In this document: positions 44,691 to 53,039 of the stretch, one piece after another
Position numbering within the stretch: position 1 is the stretch's first letter
How the letters are laid out: each line of letters starts with the position of its first letter
Assembly: GCF_002927275.1 (NCBI RefSeq)
Contig: NZ_PRKW01000007.1
Span: 186,001 to 250,000 of the forward strand
Length of the DNA stretch: 64,000 nt
Origin: Arthrobacter pityocampae
GTDB taxonomy: Bacteria; Actinomycetota; Actinomycetes; Actinomycetales; Micrococcaceae
Direction of reading: 5' to 3'
Position numbers and translations under genes: made by a program
Notes under the pieces: model-generated
What the model was told of the DNA's origin: nothing
Database searches by the model: none
Seen by the model: the letters and a program-made list of their open reading frames with translations, nothing else

Positions 44691-45200
44691 TTAGGGGCAA
44701 AGTATCGGTGGAATAACAGCATAAAAGGCGATAGCTAAGCCTACAACGCCGAGAACTCCGTAGAAGGGTGCGATGGACCACGAGGACCACACCGTGTGGC
44801 TGGGGAACCACCGTTCTGCAATGGCAAGCAGCCTTCTCAGCCCACGCTGTTGAGAATCTTCCGTTTCTTCAGCTTCGGAAGTATTCATGGAGAACATCCC
44901 AATTCTCCTCGCTCCTGAACTATAAGTGCCCAGTCCGGCAACAGCGTCATATAGCTTTCGGTACTTCCTCTCTTGGCTCAAGTAGTTAGCGTCCAAGAAA
45001 GCGAACAGTAGGACGGAAGTAATCCCCAAAAGCGCAATCGAGCCTGACTTTTGAGTTAGGGCATATCCGTAAGTTGCTGTAACTATCGGCAATGCCCAAG
45101 ATTTTGAGTTAGAGGACGCCGTGGACATTCGCGTGACAACCGCTTGAATGAAATCCAAGTGTTTTCTTCGGTCTTCGTCAGTTGACGGTTGCTCGGTCAT
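44691..45200 (-). CDS. Small membrane protein, candidate effector of the TIR operon
   Basis: 169 residues. A charged N-terminal helix (RRKHLDFIQAVVTRMSTAS) is followed by two membrane segments (WALPIVTATYGYAL; IALLGITSVLLFAFLDANYL), a basic helix (SQERKYRKLYDAV), an acidic loop and a third segment near the end (FYGVLGVVGLAIAFYAVIPP). I recall a widespread family with the same RKHLxFIQ opening and a Y-L-x-Q-E-R element, often near immunity genes, but no name. ATG 45200 overlaps the HIT stop (ATGA), so the two are coupled. Confidence 0.65.
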   Translation of the reverse strand: MTEQPSTDEDRRKHLDFIQAVVTRMSTASSNSKSWALPIVTATYGYALTQKSGSIALLGITSVLLFAFLDANYLSQERKYRKLYDAVAGLGTYSSGARRIGMFSMNTSEAEETEDSQQRGLRRLLAIAERWFPSHTVWSSWSIAPFYGVLGVVGLAIAFYAVIPPILCP

Positions 45201-45637
45201 GTCTTTTCAATCCTTGAGCATTCTCCGAGGAGCTTTTCCCAGACATCATCCTTCGCCGCCTCAGAATAACTTGTTTTTGGGGGCCAAATTCGGCCTATCG
45301 CGTCAGATTCCCAGCGAGGGACAAGGTGAACGTGGATGTGCGGCACCGATTGTGTCGCAGCTTCGCCGTTCGATTGTATGATATTCAAGCCGTCCGGGTG
45401 GATGGCGTTTTTAACCGCTTTAGAAAGGCGAATGATTGATATGGCTAGGTGGCCCGCAGAGTCTTCGGACAACTCCCAGATGTGCGGGACGTGTTGTCGT
45501 GGGATTACCAACGTGTGTCCTAGGGTCGCTGGATTCAGTGGAAAGAAGGCAATTACGTGGTCATTTCGGTATACCTCGCGAACGGCTGAGTCTGTTTGAT
45601 TAACAATCGAGCAAAAGGGGCAGGGCGCATTATTCAC
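45197..45637 (-). CDS. HIT-family nucleotide hydrolase or binding protein
   Basis: About 146 residues. CPFCSIV near the start is the typical HIT zinc-type beginning, and HIHVHLVPR is the catalytic histidine triad. HxHxH proteins hydrolyse or bind adenosine nucleotides such as AMP derivatives. GTG 45637 overlaps the TIR stop as GTGA (a TTG three bases earlier is also possible), and the stop overlaps the membrane-protein start. Placement between a TIR protein and a membrane protein suggests handling of a TIR-made ADP-ribose-type signal (inference). Confidence 0.83.
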   Translation of the reverse strand: MNNAPCPFCSIVNQTDSAVREVYRNDHVIAFFPLNPATLGHTLVIPRQHVPHIWELSEDSAGHLAISIIRLSKAVKNAIHPDGLNIIQSNGEAATQSVPHIHVHLVPRWESDAIGRIWPPKTSYSEAAKDDVWEKLLGECSRIEKT

Positions 45638-46119
45638 CAAAGTCGTACCTTCCCTTGGCTTGACCAGCTTTCGAGGTTGCGAGACATTTTGTTGAACGTT
45701 GCCTTAGAATCAATTCTTCCATTCCATCCAGTTTCCGTGGGATCGAAGATCGGGACCCCCGAAATTCCACTTACAGCTTGGAAAGGGTTCGCGCCTGGGG
45801 CGTCCACCGCGCCCATTGAGGACAGTCCATGAATCCGCACGCCAAGCAACGGCTTCTTTAGTGCCCAAGCCCGTTCAATTTCATACAGCACCCAATCGCG
45901 AGTCGCTGTCTGCGAACCGATGAGTACAATCACGGCCCTCTTGTATGCCATCTCTTTGTCGATCCAACTCTCAATGGATTTCTGGCCTTGCCGGCGCACT
46001 TCCTCCCAGTGTTGAGAGTTCAACAGCGGCTGGCCTTCGAGAGCATTTACATTGCGTACGAGCTGGACTCGATGCACGTCGCGTTCATAGTGGAAGCTGT
46101 AGAAAACTGTTCGTGCCAA
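45634..46119 (-). CDS. ThsB-like TIR protein (DUF1863 type)
   Basis: 161 residues starting at TTG 46119 behind AAGGTGG, giving an N-terminus ARTVFYSFHYERDVHRV, the typical opening of DUF1863/ThsB TIR proteins. The catalytic glutamate lies in RDWVLYEIERAWALKKP, where ThsB has its active Glu. The protein probably cleaves NAD+ to make a signal nucleotide. It follows the other TIR gene by 38 bases and overlaps the HIT start. An ATG at 46188 exists but lies within the upstream gene and has no ribosome site. Confidence 0.8.
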   Translation of the reverse strand: MARTVFYSFHYERDVHRVQLVRNVNALEGQPLLNSQHWEEVRRQGQKSIESWIDKEMAYKRAVIVLIGSQTATRDWVLYEIERAWALKKPLLGVRIHGLSSMGAVDAPGANPFQAVSGISGVPIFDPTETGWNGRIDSKATFNKMSRNLESWSSQGKVRLW

Positions 46120-46157
46120 AGTTCTACCACCTTTTGTAAATAGTTGTCTAGAAATTG

Positions 46158-47228
46158 TTAGAATGGAGGTTCTGAGTAGTTTGTCCAACTGCTTGAAACT
46201 CCCCGGGGAGTAACGGCGGGTTTTGTGTCGGCTAAAGTATCGCTTTGCGTGAAGCCGGGAACTCTGCGGAGCGTCGCGGCTTCTGCGATCAATTCCTCAT
46301 TATCTGCGTAGCCTGGTTGCTTTCGTAGATGGTCAAAGATTACGATTACTAGACGCTTTCCAGTTTGCGGCCCGACACGACATTCGGCGCCGTACACCTG
46401 ATCGTTGTCCCTCAGCGCGATAGTGATCGCGGCAACCTGGTTTGAGTCTAGGTTATCGCTCTCAGACAAGTGCTCCCAGATTGCGTTGCTCATGTCATAT
46501 CTCCATGATTTTTGTAGTGCAAATGAGAGGGAAGTGTTGAGCACTTGCCTGAGTTGTGGCTTTTTGCTCGCCCATTCCATGATCGATGCGGCAACGACTT
46601 CTGCTGTTGCAGCGGAAGGAACCGGCTGTGCTTGTTTCTTTCCAAACGGTCCGTATGGGTCCTGTCCGGAAAATTTCAGGCCAAGGACCGGCACTCCGCG
46701 CCCAAGCAGCCAGCCGACTTCTTGATCACACCACGCACTTTCAATGATTCGAGGAAGAAGAAAGACGACCCCGCCGTGCACGGACTGCAAGCTAGTTTCA
46801 ATAGCGGTGTGCCACTCGTCGTCTACAGCAACGTCCTCATGGGCGACAAAGAGCGTGACGCCGTACGTCTTCAGTGCGTCTGCAACCTTCTTTACGAAGG
46901 ATTGCTGGGTGGTGAGGTGGGAAGCGAAGAGTTGGAGTGGACTTTCGTCCTCAACAAAGACACCGATCTCTGGCGCATCGAACACTTGTTGTAGGGCGGT
47001 TGAGATTTCACGAAGTTGTGCGCGGGTCAAGTCTCGGAGCGTCGTCGATGCGATTCTCTTTTTTGTGTCGTCGTCGGTCGGTCCGTAGTTGTCGTCGCCT
47101 TCCCAGTGATCTGGTAGTTCGGCGATGCCTGCTTCGTAGAGCACCATGTTCAGATCAGCTAATGACATCGACGTCATCTGTTCTGAAACGGCACGGAGGA
47201 GGCGAAGTTTTTCATAGTCGATTGCCAT
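46158..47228 (-). CDS. TIR-domain protein with N-terminal adaptor-like domain
   Basis: 356 residues. Residues 1-90 form a helical domain (YEKLRLLRAVSEQMTSMSL onward) resembling effector-associated adaptor domains. A TIR domain spans about 98-200 (LQLFASHLTTQQSFVKKV, VAHEDVAVDDEWHTAIETSL with Glu144 in the catalytic position, then WCDQEVGWLLGRGVPVLGL). The rest (200-356) has no recognised fold and ends in a Pro/Ser-rich tail. ATG 47228 has TAAACT six bases before it and no Shine-Dalgarno, so a leaderless transcript is possible. First gene of the TIR operon. Confidence 0.8.
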   Translation of the reverse strand: MAIDYEKLRLLRAVSEQMTSMSLADLNMVLYEAGIAELPDHWEGDDNYGPTDDDTKKRIASTTLRDLTRAQLREISTALQQVFDAPEIGVFVEDESPLQLFASHLTTQQSFVKKVADALKTYGVTLFVAHEDVAVDDEWHTAIETSLQSVHGGVVFLLPRIIESAWCDQEVGWLLGRGVPVLGLKFSGQDPYGPFGKKQAQPVPSAATAEVVAASIMEWASKKPQLRQVLNTSLSFALQKSWRYDMSNAIWEHLSESDNLDSNQVAAITIALRDNDQVYGAECRVGPQTGKRLVIVIFDHLRKQPGYADNEELIAEAATLRRVPGFTQSDTLADTKPAVTPRGVSSSWTNYSEPPF

Positions 47229-47629
47229 GGGTTCAGTTTATGGGCACGGGGTCGTGGTAGGCGGCAGGGAGACCGAATCCGCGACATGGCGTCCGAGCAA
47301 ATCCTCTGTCAGCTTCGGGGTGGTGAAGTGTGTCGCGGGCAATGGCGCATTGGTGGTTGCCGCCGCGAGAAGCGATTGTCCGATGGCGTGCGCTGTCGAG
47401 CCTAAGGCGTCGGTCGTGCGAGCACCCTCGTGCTGGAGGCCTGCAGTCTCATCAACGACTTGTCTGCCTGAGGAGCGGTAGACGCGTGCTGGTCAATTTC
47501 ACCGACGCGGCACCGGGGCCGGAGCAGGCGCTTGGCACGCGGGTGGCGTGAAAACGCGACGGATAGGTCTTGAGGCGCCGACACACGTGTCGATTTGTTC
47601 GCCGCAGGTCGTGCCAACAAGGGGTGCAC
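47229..47629. other. Intergenic, possible gene debris
   Basis: 401 bases between the TIR operon and an XRE gene. Short plus-strand frames look partly protein-like (VLVNFTDAAPGPEQALG near the end), but no start, family or full frame can be supported. Confidence 0.4.
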
Positions 47630-47881
47630 TCAGTTTGCTCCGAAAATGAGAGCCGAAGGCGGCACCTCTAGCGCGTCGGCCAATCCGAACAGTTTGGACA
47701 TGTGTGGATTGGAGGAGGTGGTGGGGTCACGTGGGGATCCTCGACCGGCCTCTAACAATTGGACATGGTTCTTCGTGATGCCCGCCGCATGAGCAAGCCG
47801 CTCCTGGGTCAAGCCCCGTGCAAGACGCTGAGCCCGTACGCGTGTGCCAAGAGACACGGCATCGCTCGCTGTCCAAGGCAT
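47630..47881 (-). CDS. XRE-family helix-turn-helix regulator
   Basis: 83 residues: GTRVRAQRLARGLTQERLA, AGITKNHVQLLEAGRGS and LFGLADALEVPPSALI form a complete XRE/Cro helix-turn-helix domain. It is divergent from a second XRE gene of similar sequence (both share A-G-R-G-S and S-N-P phrases), with 71 bases between. Probably controls itself, its twin or the nearby immunity genes. Confidence 0.8.
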   Translation of the reverse strand: MPWTASDAVSLGTRVRAQRLARGLTQERLAHAAGITKNHVQLLEAGRGSPRDPTTSSNPHMSKLFGLADALEVPPSALIFGAN

Positions 47882-47906
47882 ATCAAATACCGTGTCAAAG
47901 AGGCCT

Positions 47907-47924
47907 TATAGAATCGACCCTATA
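47907..47924. promoter_or_regulatory. Dyad between the divergent XRE genes
   Basis: TATAG, eight bases, CTATA form an inverted repeat in the middle of the 71-base region. It overlaps TATA-like -10 candidates for both directions, as expected for an XRE operator. Confidence 0.45.
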
Positions 47925-47952
47925 CATCAGGATTCCGACAGGGGAGGTGTGC

Positions 47953-48276
47953 ATGTGGACTCCCCTGACAGCCAAGGTCCTGGGCGAGCGTGTTCGGGCA
48001 AGACGGCTTGACCTACGTCTGAGCCGGCGGGCACTTGGAGAGAGAGCTGGCCTCTCTGAGAACCAGATCTATCTCATCGAAGCTGGGAGGGGGTCGAACG
48101 TGGAGCCATCGGGGATGTCCAATCCGAAAGCTTCATCTATCTTCGCTATTGCAGAGGCACTTTGGATGGATCCGGCAGACCTCCTGATTGCCCTGACGAG
48201 GCCGGGGGGTGCATCCATGGAGCAAGCCTTCGTAGCTGAGCGGACTCAGGAGATCGAGTCCTTGCGGGAATACTGA
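47953..48276 (+). CDS. XRE-family helix-turn-helix regulator (twin)
   Basis: 107 residues. LGERVRARRLDLRLSRRALG, AGLSENQIYLIEAGRGSNV and IFAIAEALWMDPADLLIAL form the XRE domain; the last ~25 residues are an extra tail (MEQAFVAERTQEIESLRE). ATG 47953 follows GGGGAGG at ideal spacing. It is a divergent paralogue of the neighbouring gene, consistent with duplication and head-to-head arrangement. Confidence 0.8.
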   Translation: MWTPLTAKVLGERVRARRLDLRLSRRALGERAGLSENQIYLIEAGRGSNVEPSGMSNPKASSIFAIAEALWMDPADLLIALTRPGGASMEQAFVAERTQEIESLREY

Positions 48277-48783
48277 CCCCGTGAACGCGGCCTTGTGGGT
48301 CCGCACCGATGCCGAGTCGCAGCACGGCACAAGGAGTCATCAGGCCTCCCCTATTGGATCTCGGTCCTGGTTCTACCATTGAACGTTCGAACCACCGCAC
48401 CCTGGCCCACCGCCTCCTTAAGATCGGCACCTACAGGGGCTGCTTCGATCTTGCTTTCAGTAAGAGAGCAGCCGTGGAGCATTTCCTTCAAGCGACTACT
48501 ACCAGCAGCGCGCTCAGTTTGAATCTGTCGCGAAGGGGCTCATCAGGCCGAGGGCGGTGACCGCCTTGGATGTGGCCATCATCCGGTCCTGCGTGGTGAC
48601 TCGTCATCCCGGCTCGGTCTGTCATGCTCCGGTTGAGACTGGTGTCGCGCTCATTCGGTAACGACGCGGTGCTGCAAGGATCTGATGGAAAGTGGCCCCA
48701 GAACCTACAAGCTTCGGACGCGGCGAGAAGTCGTCTGATACTAGCCGTAGACTCTTGGCTCATGGCCAGCGACAGGGGTGTAG
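48277..48783. other. Intergenic, nothing recognised
   Basis: 507 bases before the RelA/SpoT-like gene. Only short overlapping frames with no family features; no repeat or strong hairpin seen. Confidence 0.5.
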
Positions 48784-50118
48784 ATGAGCATCATCGATGA
48801 CTTCGTGAACGAGTACGAGCGTCAGTTCGATTACTGGGAAGCCGCCGCTCGGATCGTCCAAAGGCTTCTGGAAGCCGAACTTGCTAGTTCCGGCTTGCGC
48901 GCGATCGTTACGAGTCGTGCTAAATCCGTCGATCGTCTCGCAGAAAAACTACGAAAGCGTAACCAGGAGAAGCACTACAGAAGCACTGCCGATATTAAGA
49001 AGGACATCGCTGACCTCGCTGGCGTACGGGTCGCGCTCTACTTCCCGGGCCAGATGGACGAAGTGGAGCGACTCATTCACGTGACTCTTCAAGTCATGAA
49101 GATAAACCGATTCCCTGTCCCAAAGGAGCAAAGCCACACGAAGCATGGAAAGGTCGATTTTGACGGGGGAGGTGGAAGCGGTAAAGAAGACGACGGCACT
49201 CAAACCCACCGCCAACGCTTTTCCGGATACGGAGCAACACACTACAGGGTGCACGTACCGGGGACGCACCTCGCAGCAGAGCAGAAGCGCTACGCCTCGG
49301 CTCTGGTTGAAGTCCAGGTGGCATCTGTCCTAATGCACGCCTGGTCCGAGGTGGAACATGATCTTGTGTATAAGCCACAAGAGGGTGCGCTATCTCGATC
49401 AGAATATGCTCTTCTTGATCAACTCAACGGTCTAGTCCTAGCGGGCGAAATTGCTTTGGAACAGCTTCAGCAGGCGGGTGATGCGAGAGTGACCGGCGGC
49501 GACACACAGTTCCGCGATCACTACGAGCTTGCTGAGTTCCTTCGAACGCGGTTACTCGCGCGGGGCATCGGACTTACGGACGCGACCTTGGGCCGCGTAG
49601 ACGTACTGTTTGACTTTCTCGCTGAGCAAACTTCCGCCACAGCTTCATCAGTGGAAACGTATCTTGATCAGTTGAAGCGCGACTTCGAGGTTCGACCGGT
49701 CGCAGCGCAGCTTGCCGATCTGATGTTGTCGGGTAATGAATCGAGATATCAGTCTTATCTCCGCGCCATGTCCGCTTCACGTCATCCGTCAAAGCGGGGA
49801 CGCCCTGAGACCACAGGGGCGAATGCTTCTACACCAGAAACCCTAGTTTTGGGGGAGTTCATCACCTACTGGGTCATTCTGGAAGGCATGCTCAAACAGC
49901 CGAACGGCATCGATAACGAAAAATCGCGGCCTTTAGGAGTAATATTTCAAGAACTGCGCAAAAAGGAAAAAATTTCTCAGGAGCAGTTCCTGAAGCTGCT
50001 TTCCCTACGCGACTTGCGCAACCGTGTTCTCCACGGACGGGCTGAAGAAGTTCCCTCGAAAGAGTTGAAGGTGGCAGCGGCTTGGCTACGGGACTTTACG
50101 AATAACTTGAAGTTGTGA
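48784..50118 (+). CDS. RelA/SpoT-like nucleotide synthetase with HEPN-like C-terminus
   Basis: 444 residues. The N-terminal half matches the (p)ppGpp-synthetase fold: SRAKSVDRLAEKLRKRN, DIADLAGVRVALYFPG, SGYGATHYRVHVPG (the G-Y-x-S/A-x-H loop) and LVEVQVASVLMHAWSEVEH then LVYK. The end (FITYWVILEGMLKQ, RDLRNRVLHGRAEE) carries Arg412 and His417 in an R-x4-H arrangement typical of HEPN domains. ATG 48784 has AGGGG about eleven bases upstream. It stands alone next to an IS element. It could be a toxin-like synthetase/RNase, a phage-response protein or an alarmone enzyme (inference). Confidence 0.75.
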   Translation: MSIIDDFVNEYERQFDYWEAAARIVQRLLEAELASSGLRAIVTSRAKSVDRLAEKLRKRNQEKHYRSTADIKKDIADLAGVRVALYFPGQMDEVERLIHVTLQVMKINRFPVPKEQSHTKHGKVDFDGGGGSGKEDDGTQTHRQRFSGYGATHYRVHVPGTHLAAEQKRYASALVEVQVASVLMHAWSEVEHDLVYKPQEGALSRSEYALLDQLNGLVLAGEIALEQLQQAGDARVTGGDTQFRDHYELAEFLRTRLLARGIGLTDATLGRVDVLFDFLAEQTSATASSVETYLDQLKRDFEVRPVAAQLADLMLSGNESRYQSYLRAMSASRHPSKRGRPETTGANASTPETLVLGEFITYWVILEGMLKQPNGIDNEKSRPLGVIFQELRKKEKISQEQFLKLLSLRDLRNRVLHGRAEEVPSKELKVAAAWLRDFTNNLKL

Positions 50119-50281
50119 AGTGGTACACAAGAAGAATAACCCCATGTCAACAACCGAAAGGCACGCTGGCAATAAGGGCCACTCAAAAGGTCCATCATAA
50201 GAGTTCTTCTTCGGCTGACGCAGTCGATTGGCCTTAGCTAAATTATCGATCGCTTCTACCGAAAGATTTACCTGTTAAAGC

Positions 50282-50306
50282 GGCTCTTCGGACATCCGGT
50301 GGGGGT
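50282..50306 (+). repeat. Left inverted repeat of the ISL3 element
   Basis: Begins GGCTCTTCGGACATCCGG; pairs with the right end. Confidence 0.85.
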
Positions 50307-50404
50307 GAGGGTCTGGGGCGTGCTGGTTGAGGGGTGGCGGGAAGGGGTCGAGGTCCCCGAGGATCAGTAGCGCCAACCGCTGTTCCTAGTCCGAGGACCT
50401 CGAC

Positions 50405-51736
50405 GTGTCTCACCATAGGTCGAGGCGCGCCGGTGCGCGCCCTGCCGATTGTCCTTGTTCGCGGGCGTGTTCGCGCTGCGATCTGCTGGTGGGCCTCGAG
50501 GGGGTGCATGTCGAGCAGGTCCAGCGCGTGGACGGCGTGCTCGTGGTGACGGTGTCGACGTCACCGCAACCGATGGGGTGTCCGGCGTGCGGGGTGATCG
50601 CGGTCGGTCGGGGCCGCCGCCGGCGGGTGCTCCACGACGTGCCCGGCGCGACCAGGGTGCGGGTGATCTGGCGCCAACGCATGTGGCGGTGCGCCGATCC
50701 TGACTGTGTTCGGGGTGTGTTCCTCGAGCAGGTCCCAACACTCGTGAAAGCGCGGGGATCCATCACCAGGCGCGCGACCGTCTGGGCGATCAGGCAGCTG
50801 CGCCGCGAGCATGCCACGATCGCGGGGATCGCCCGGCAACTGGGCACCTCCTGGAAGACGGTGTGGCGGGCGGTGGAACCCGAACTGGCGCGGCTCGCCG
50901 CCGATGAATCGCGCTTCCACGGGGTGACCCCCCTGGGCGTGGGTGAGCACATCTGGCATCACGTCGATCCCCGACGACGGGGGCCGAAGGAACTCACCGG
51001 CATGGTCGATCTCACCCGCGACAAGGACGGCAAGACGCGGGCCCGGTTACTGGACCTGGTTCCCGGACGGTCCGGGAAGGCCTACAGGGACTGGCTCCAA
51101 GCCCGCGGCGACGCGTTCCGCAACAACGTGGAAGTCGCCGCACTGGACCCGTTCGCCGGCTACAAGACCGCGATCGACGACACCCTCGAGGACGCCGTCG
51201 CGGTGCTCGATGCGTTCCATGTCGTCAAACTCGGCACCCATGCTGTGGACGAGGTCCGCCGGCGCGTCCAGCAGGACACCCTCGGCCATCGCGGACGCAA
51301 GGGCGACCCGCTCTACGGAATCCAGACCATCCTGCGTGCCGGCGAGGAGAACCTCACCGACAAACAACGCGCCCGGCTCACCGCCGCGATCGACGCGAAC
51401 CCGGTCCACGACGAGGTCTTCATCGCCTGGCAGTGCGCCCAGCGGCTACGCTCGGCCTACCGCGCGGAGCATCTCACAGAAGGGCGCAGGATCGCCGAGG
51501 ACATCGCCGATACCTTCGCGACCTGCCCGATCCCCGAAATAGCCCGCCTGGGGCGGACCCTGCGGCGCTGGCGTCAGGCGTTCCTGGCCTACTTCACCAC
51601 CAACCGCACGAACAACGGCGGCACGGAAGCCATTAACGGCATCATCGAACTCCACCGCCGCCTCGCCCGCGGCTACCGCAACCGCCACAACTACCGACTA
51701 CGCATGCTCCTGGTCGCCGGCGGCCTCAAACAATGA
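50405..51736 (+). CDS. ISL3-family transposase
   Basis: 443 residues. An N-terminal zinc-finger-like region (CPACGVIAVG and CADPDC) precedes a helix-turn-helix (IAGIARQLGTSWKTVWRAVE). The DDE catalytic core follows, with Asp in GMVDLTRDKDGK, Asp in VAALDPFAGYK, the adjacent VLDAFHVVKL, and Glu in NNGGTEAINGI. The frame is intact, so the element may still be active. GTG 50405 is taken as start; a later start near CDLLVGLEGVHVEQV is possible because no ribosome site is clear. Confidence 0.87.
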   Translation: MSHHRSRRAGARPADCPCSRACSRCDLLVGLEGVHVEQVQRVDGVLVVTVSTSPQPMGCPACGVIAVGRGRRRRVLHDVPGATRVRVIWRQRMWRCADPDCVRGVFLEQVPTLVKARGSITRRATVWAIRQLRREHATIAGIARQLGTSWKTVWRAVEPELARLAADESRFHGVTPLGVGEHIWHHVDPRRRGPKELTGMVDLTRDKDGKTRARLLDLVPGRSGKAYRDWLQARGDAFRNNVEVAALDPFAGYKTAIDDTLEDAVAVLDAFHVVKLGTHAVDEVRRRVQQDTLGHRGRKGDPLYGIQTILRAGEENLTDKQRARLTAAIDANPVHDEVFIAWQCAQRLRSAYRAEHLTEGRRIAEDIADTFATCPIPEIARLGRTLRRWRQAFLAYFTTNRTNNGGTEAINGIIELHRRLARGYRNRHNYRLRMLLVAGGLKQ

Positions 51737-51760
51737 CCCCTACCGGATGTCCGAAGGGCC
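51736..51760 (-). repeat. Right inverted repeat of the ISL3 element
   Basis: Reads inward GGCCCTTCGGACATCCGG on the minus strand; overlaps the transposase stop codon. Confidence 0.85.
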
Positions 51761-51827
51761 CCCTATCCGGGGTTGGCCCGCCGTCGGGCAGTAGCGCAAG
51801 GCCCTCACGCTTGAGGCTGTTTTCGTC

Positions 51828-53039
51828 TTAGCAGGGCCGATAGGTCTTTCCGCCGGGCGCATAGCAGCGGGGCCCGGTGTATCCGGGGTAGGGATCCGCA
51901 GCTGCAGGCGGAGCAGGTGGGACGTACGGCGCCGCGGGCGGGATGTAGGGCTCGGGTGCGGGCGGTAAGTTCCGAATCCGCTCCTGCTCAGCGGCTGCTG
52001 CTTCAGCCGCCAGTCGGTCAGCTTCGGCACGAGCGTCGGCTTCGGCCTGGACGCGTGCGGCTTCGATGCGAGCAGCTTCTGCGGCCTCCGCTTCCAGACG
52101 TTCTGCCTCAACGCGGGCGGCTTGGGCTGCTTCCGCCTTGACGCGTTCCGCCTCGAGGCGCTTCGCTTCAGCGGCCTTCGCCGCTTCTGCCTTCGCGGCT
52201 TCTGCCTGGGCCGCCTTCTCTGCTTCCTTGAGAGAGGTAGCTTTCGTATTTGCAGCGGTTAGTGACTTCTCACCCTTCGTGATCTGCGTGTCGAGATCAC
52301 TGATGTACGCGGCGGTGCGATCGGCTCCGAGAGCGATGACGCGGACGGTGTCCTTGCCTGCTTCGAGCGTTTCACGGACGGCTTTCGCGGTCGTGAGGGC
52401 GGCGAGGATGCCGGCGGCAGTCGCAGCGGCCGCTGATCCTGTTGCGCCGACGGGGGCCTCGGTTGCCGCTGTCAATGCGTCCATGGCGTCGACCACTTCG
52501 GCCGGCACGGTGCAGGCCGCCGAATCGTCCAACAGCCCGATGGCCTGAGCCGAGGCTTCGGCGTATGCGGCTTGGACTTCGTCGTAGTACTTCCTGTTCG
52601 GCTCGATGAGCATCGGCACACCGAGGCCCACCCGAGCGAGTTCTGCATTGACCAGCGTCTGGTCGTCGAGGAACACTGCGGCCAACACGCGGTCGTACTT
52701 GTCCGTCCGCTCGACGTCGAAATCGAGGCCGACCTGTGTGCCGGGTGGTGTCAGCGATTCGAGCTTCTCGGTCGCCTCCGGGCCGAGGCACTCGACGGGA
52801 TTGTCGGGATGTTTCGTCTCCGGTGTGTCCACGTTCAGCAGGCGGACCGTCTGATCATAACCGTCGAAGTTGATGACCAGGGTGTCGCCGTCGATGACTC
52901 GCACCACGGTGCCGGGCTGGTACTCGACCGCAGACTCCGTGGCAGGTTCGGAGCCGTTACAGGCGGTCAGCGTCGAGGTGAGAACTGCGACGGTCAGGAG
53001 GGACGCCGGCGTGAGCCGGCGGAAACGAGCATGGTTCAT
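51828..53039 (-). CDS. Lipoprotein with thermonuclease (SNase) domain and alanine-rich coiled coil
   Basis: 403 residues. Signal peptide with lipobox LTAC (Cys27). The SNase domain (about 42-155) has VIDGDTLVINFDG, TVRLLNVDTPE (Arg and Glu of the active site), KYDRVLAAVF (second catalytic Arg) and ELARVGLGVP. A long region (~200-350) is a coiled coil of repeated AEA-type sequence (AEAAKAEAAKAAEAKRLEAE), then a Pro-rich stretch and a C-terminal RCYAPGGKTYRPC. It probably degrades DNA/RNA at the cell surface. The next gene upstream on the strand is the Ter-operon HAD gene ~200 bases away. Confidence 0.85.
   Translation of the reverse strand: MNHARFRRLTPASLLTVAVLTSTLTACNGSEPATESAVEYQPGTVVRVIDGDTLVINFDGYDQTVRLLNVDTPETKHPDNPVECLGPEATEKLESLTPPGTQVGLDFDVERTDKYDRVLAAVFLDDQTLVNAELARVGLGVPMLIEPNRKYYDEVQAAYAEASAQAIGLLDDSAACTVPAEVVDAMDALTAATEAPVGATGSAAAATAAGILAALTTAKAVRETLEAGKDTVRVIALGADRTAAYISDLDTQITKGEKSLTAANTKATSLKEAEKAAQAEAAKAEAAKAAEAKRLEAERVKAEAAQAARVEAERLEAEAAEAARIEAARVQAEADARAEADRLAAEAAAAEQERIRNLPPAPEPYIPPAAPYVPPAPPAAADPYPGYTGPRCYAPGGKTYRPC

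Larger units (their letters stand above)
50282..51760 (+). mobile_element. ISL3-family insertion sequence
   Basis: About 1479 bp bounded by 25-base inverted repeats (23 of 25 match); each begins GGC(T/C)CTTCGGACATCCGG reading inward. One transposase fills the element. No 8-bp direct repeat is seen outside the ends (GTTAAAGC left, CCCTATCC right), so the flanks have probably been rearranged since insertion. Confidence 0.85.

Noticed and set aside
47227-47481. Plus-strand frame of 84 codons upstream of the TIR operon
   Set aside because: No ribosome site, Cys/Arg/Ser-rich, no conserved motif; considered debris or chance.
47900-48300. CRISPR-like or phage attachment repeat near the XRE pair
   Set aside because: Only one dyad is present, with no regular repeats or spacers, no integrase gene and no tRNA end.
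52066-52548. Plus-strand Ala/Ser-rich frame opposite the SNase lipoprotein
   Set aside because: It mirrors the alanine-rich coiled coil of the minus-strand gene and has no independent support.
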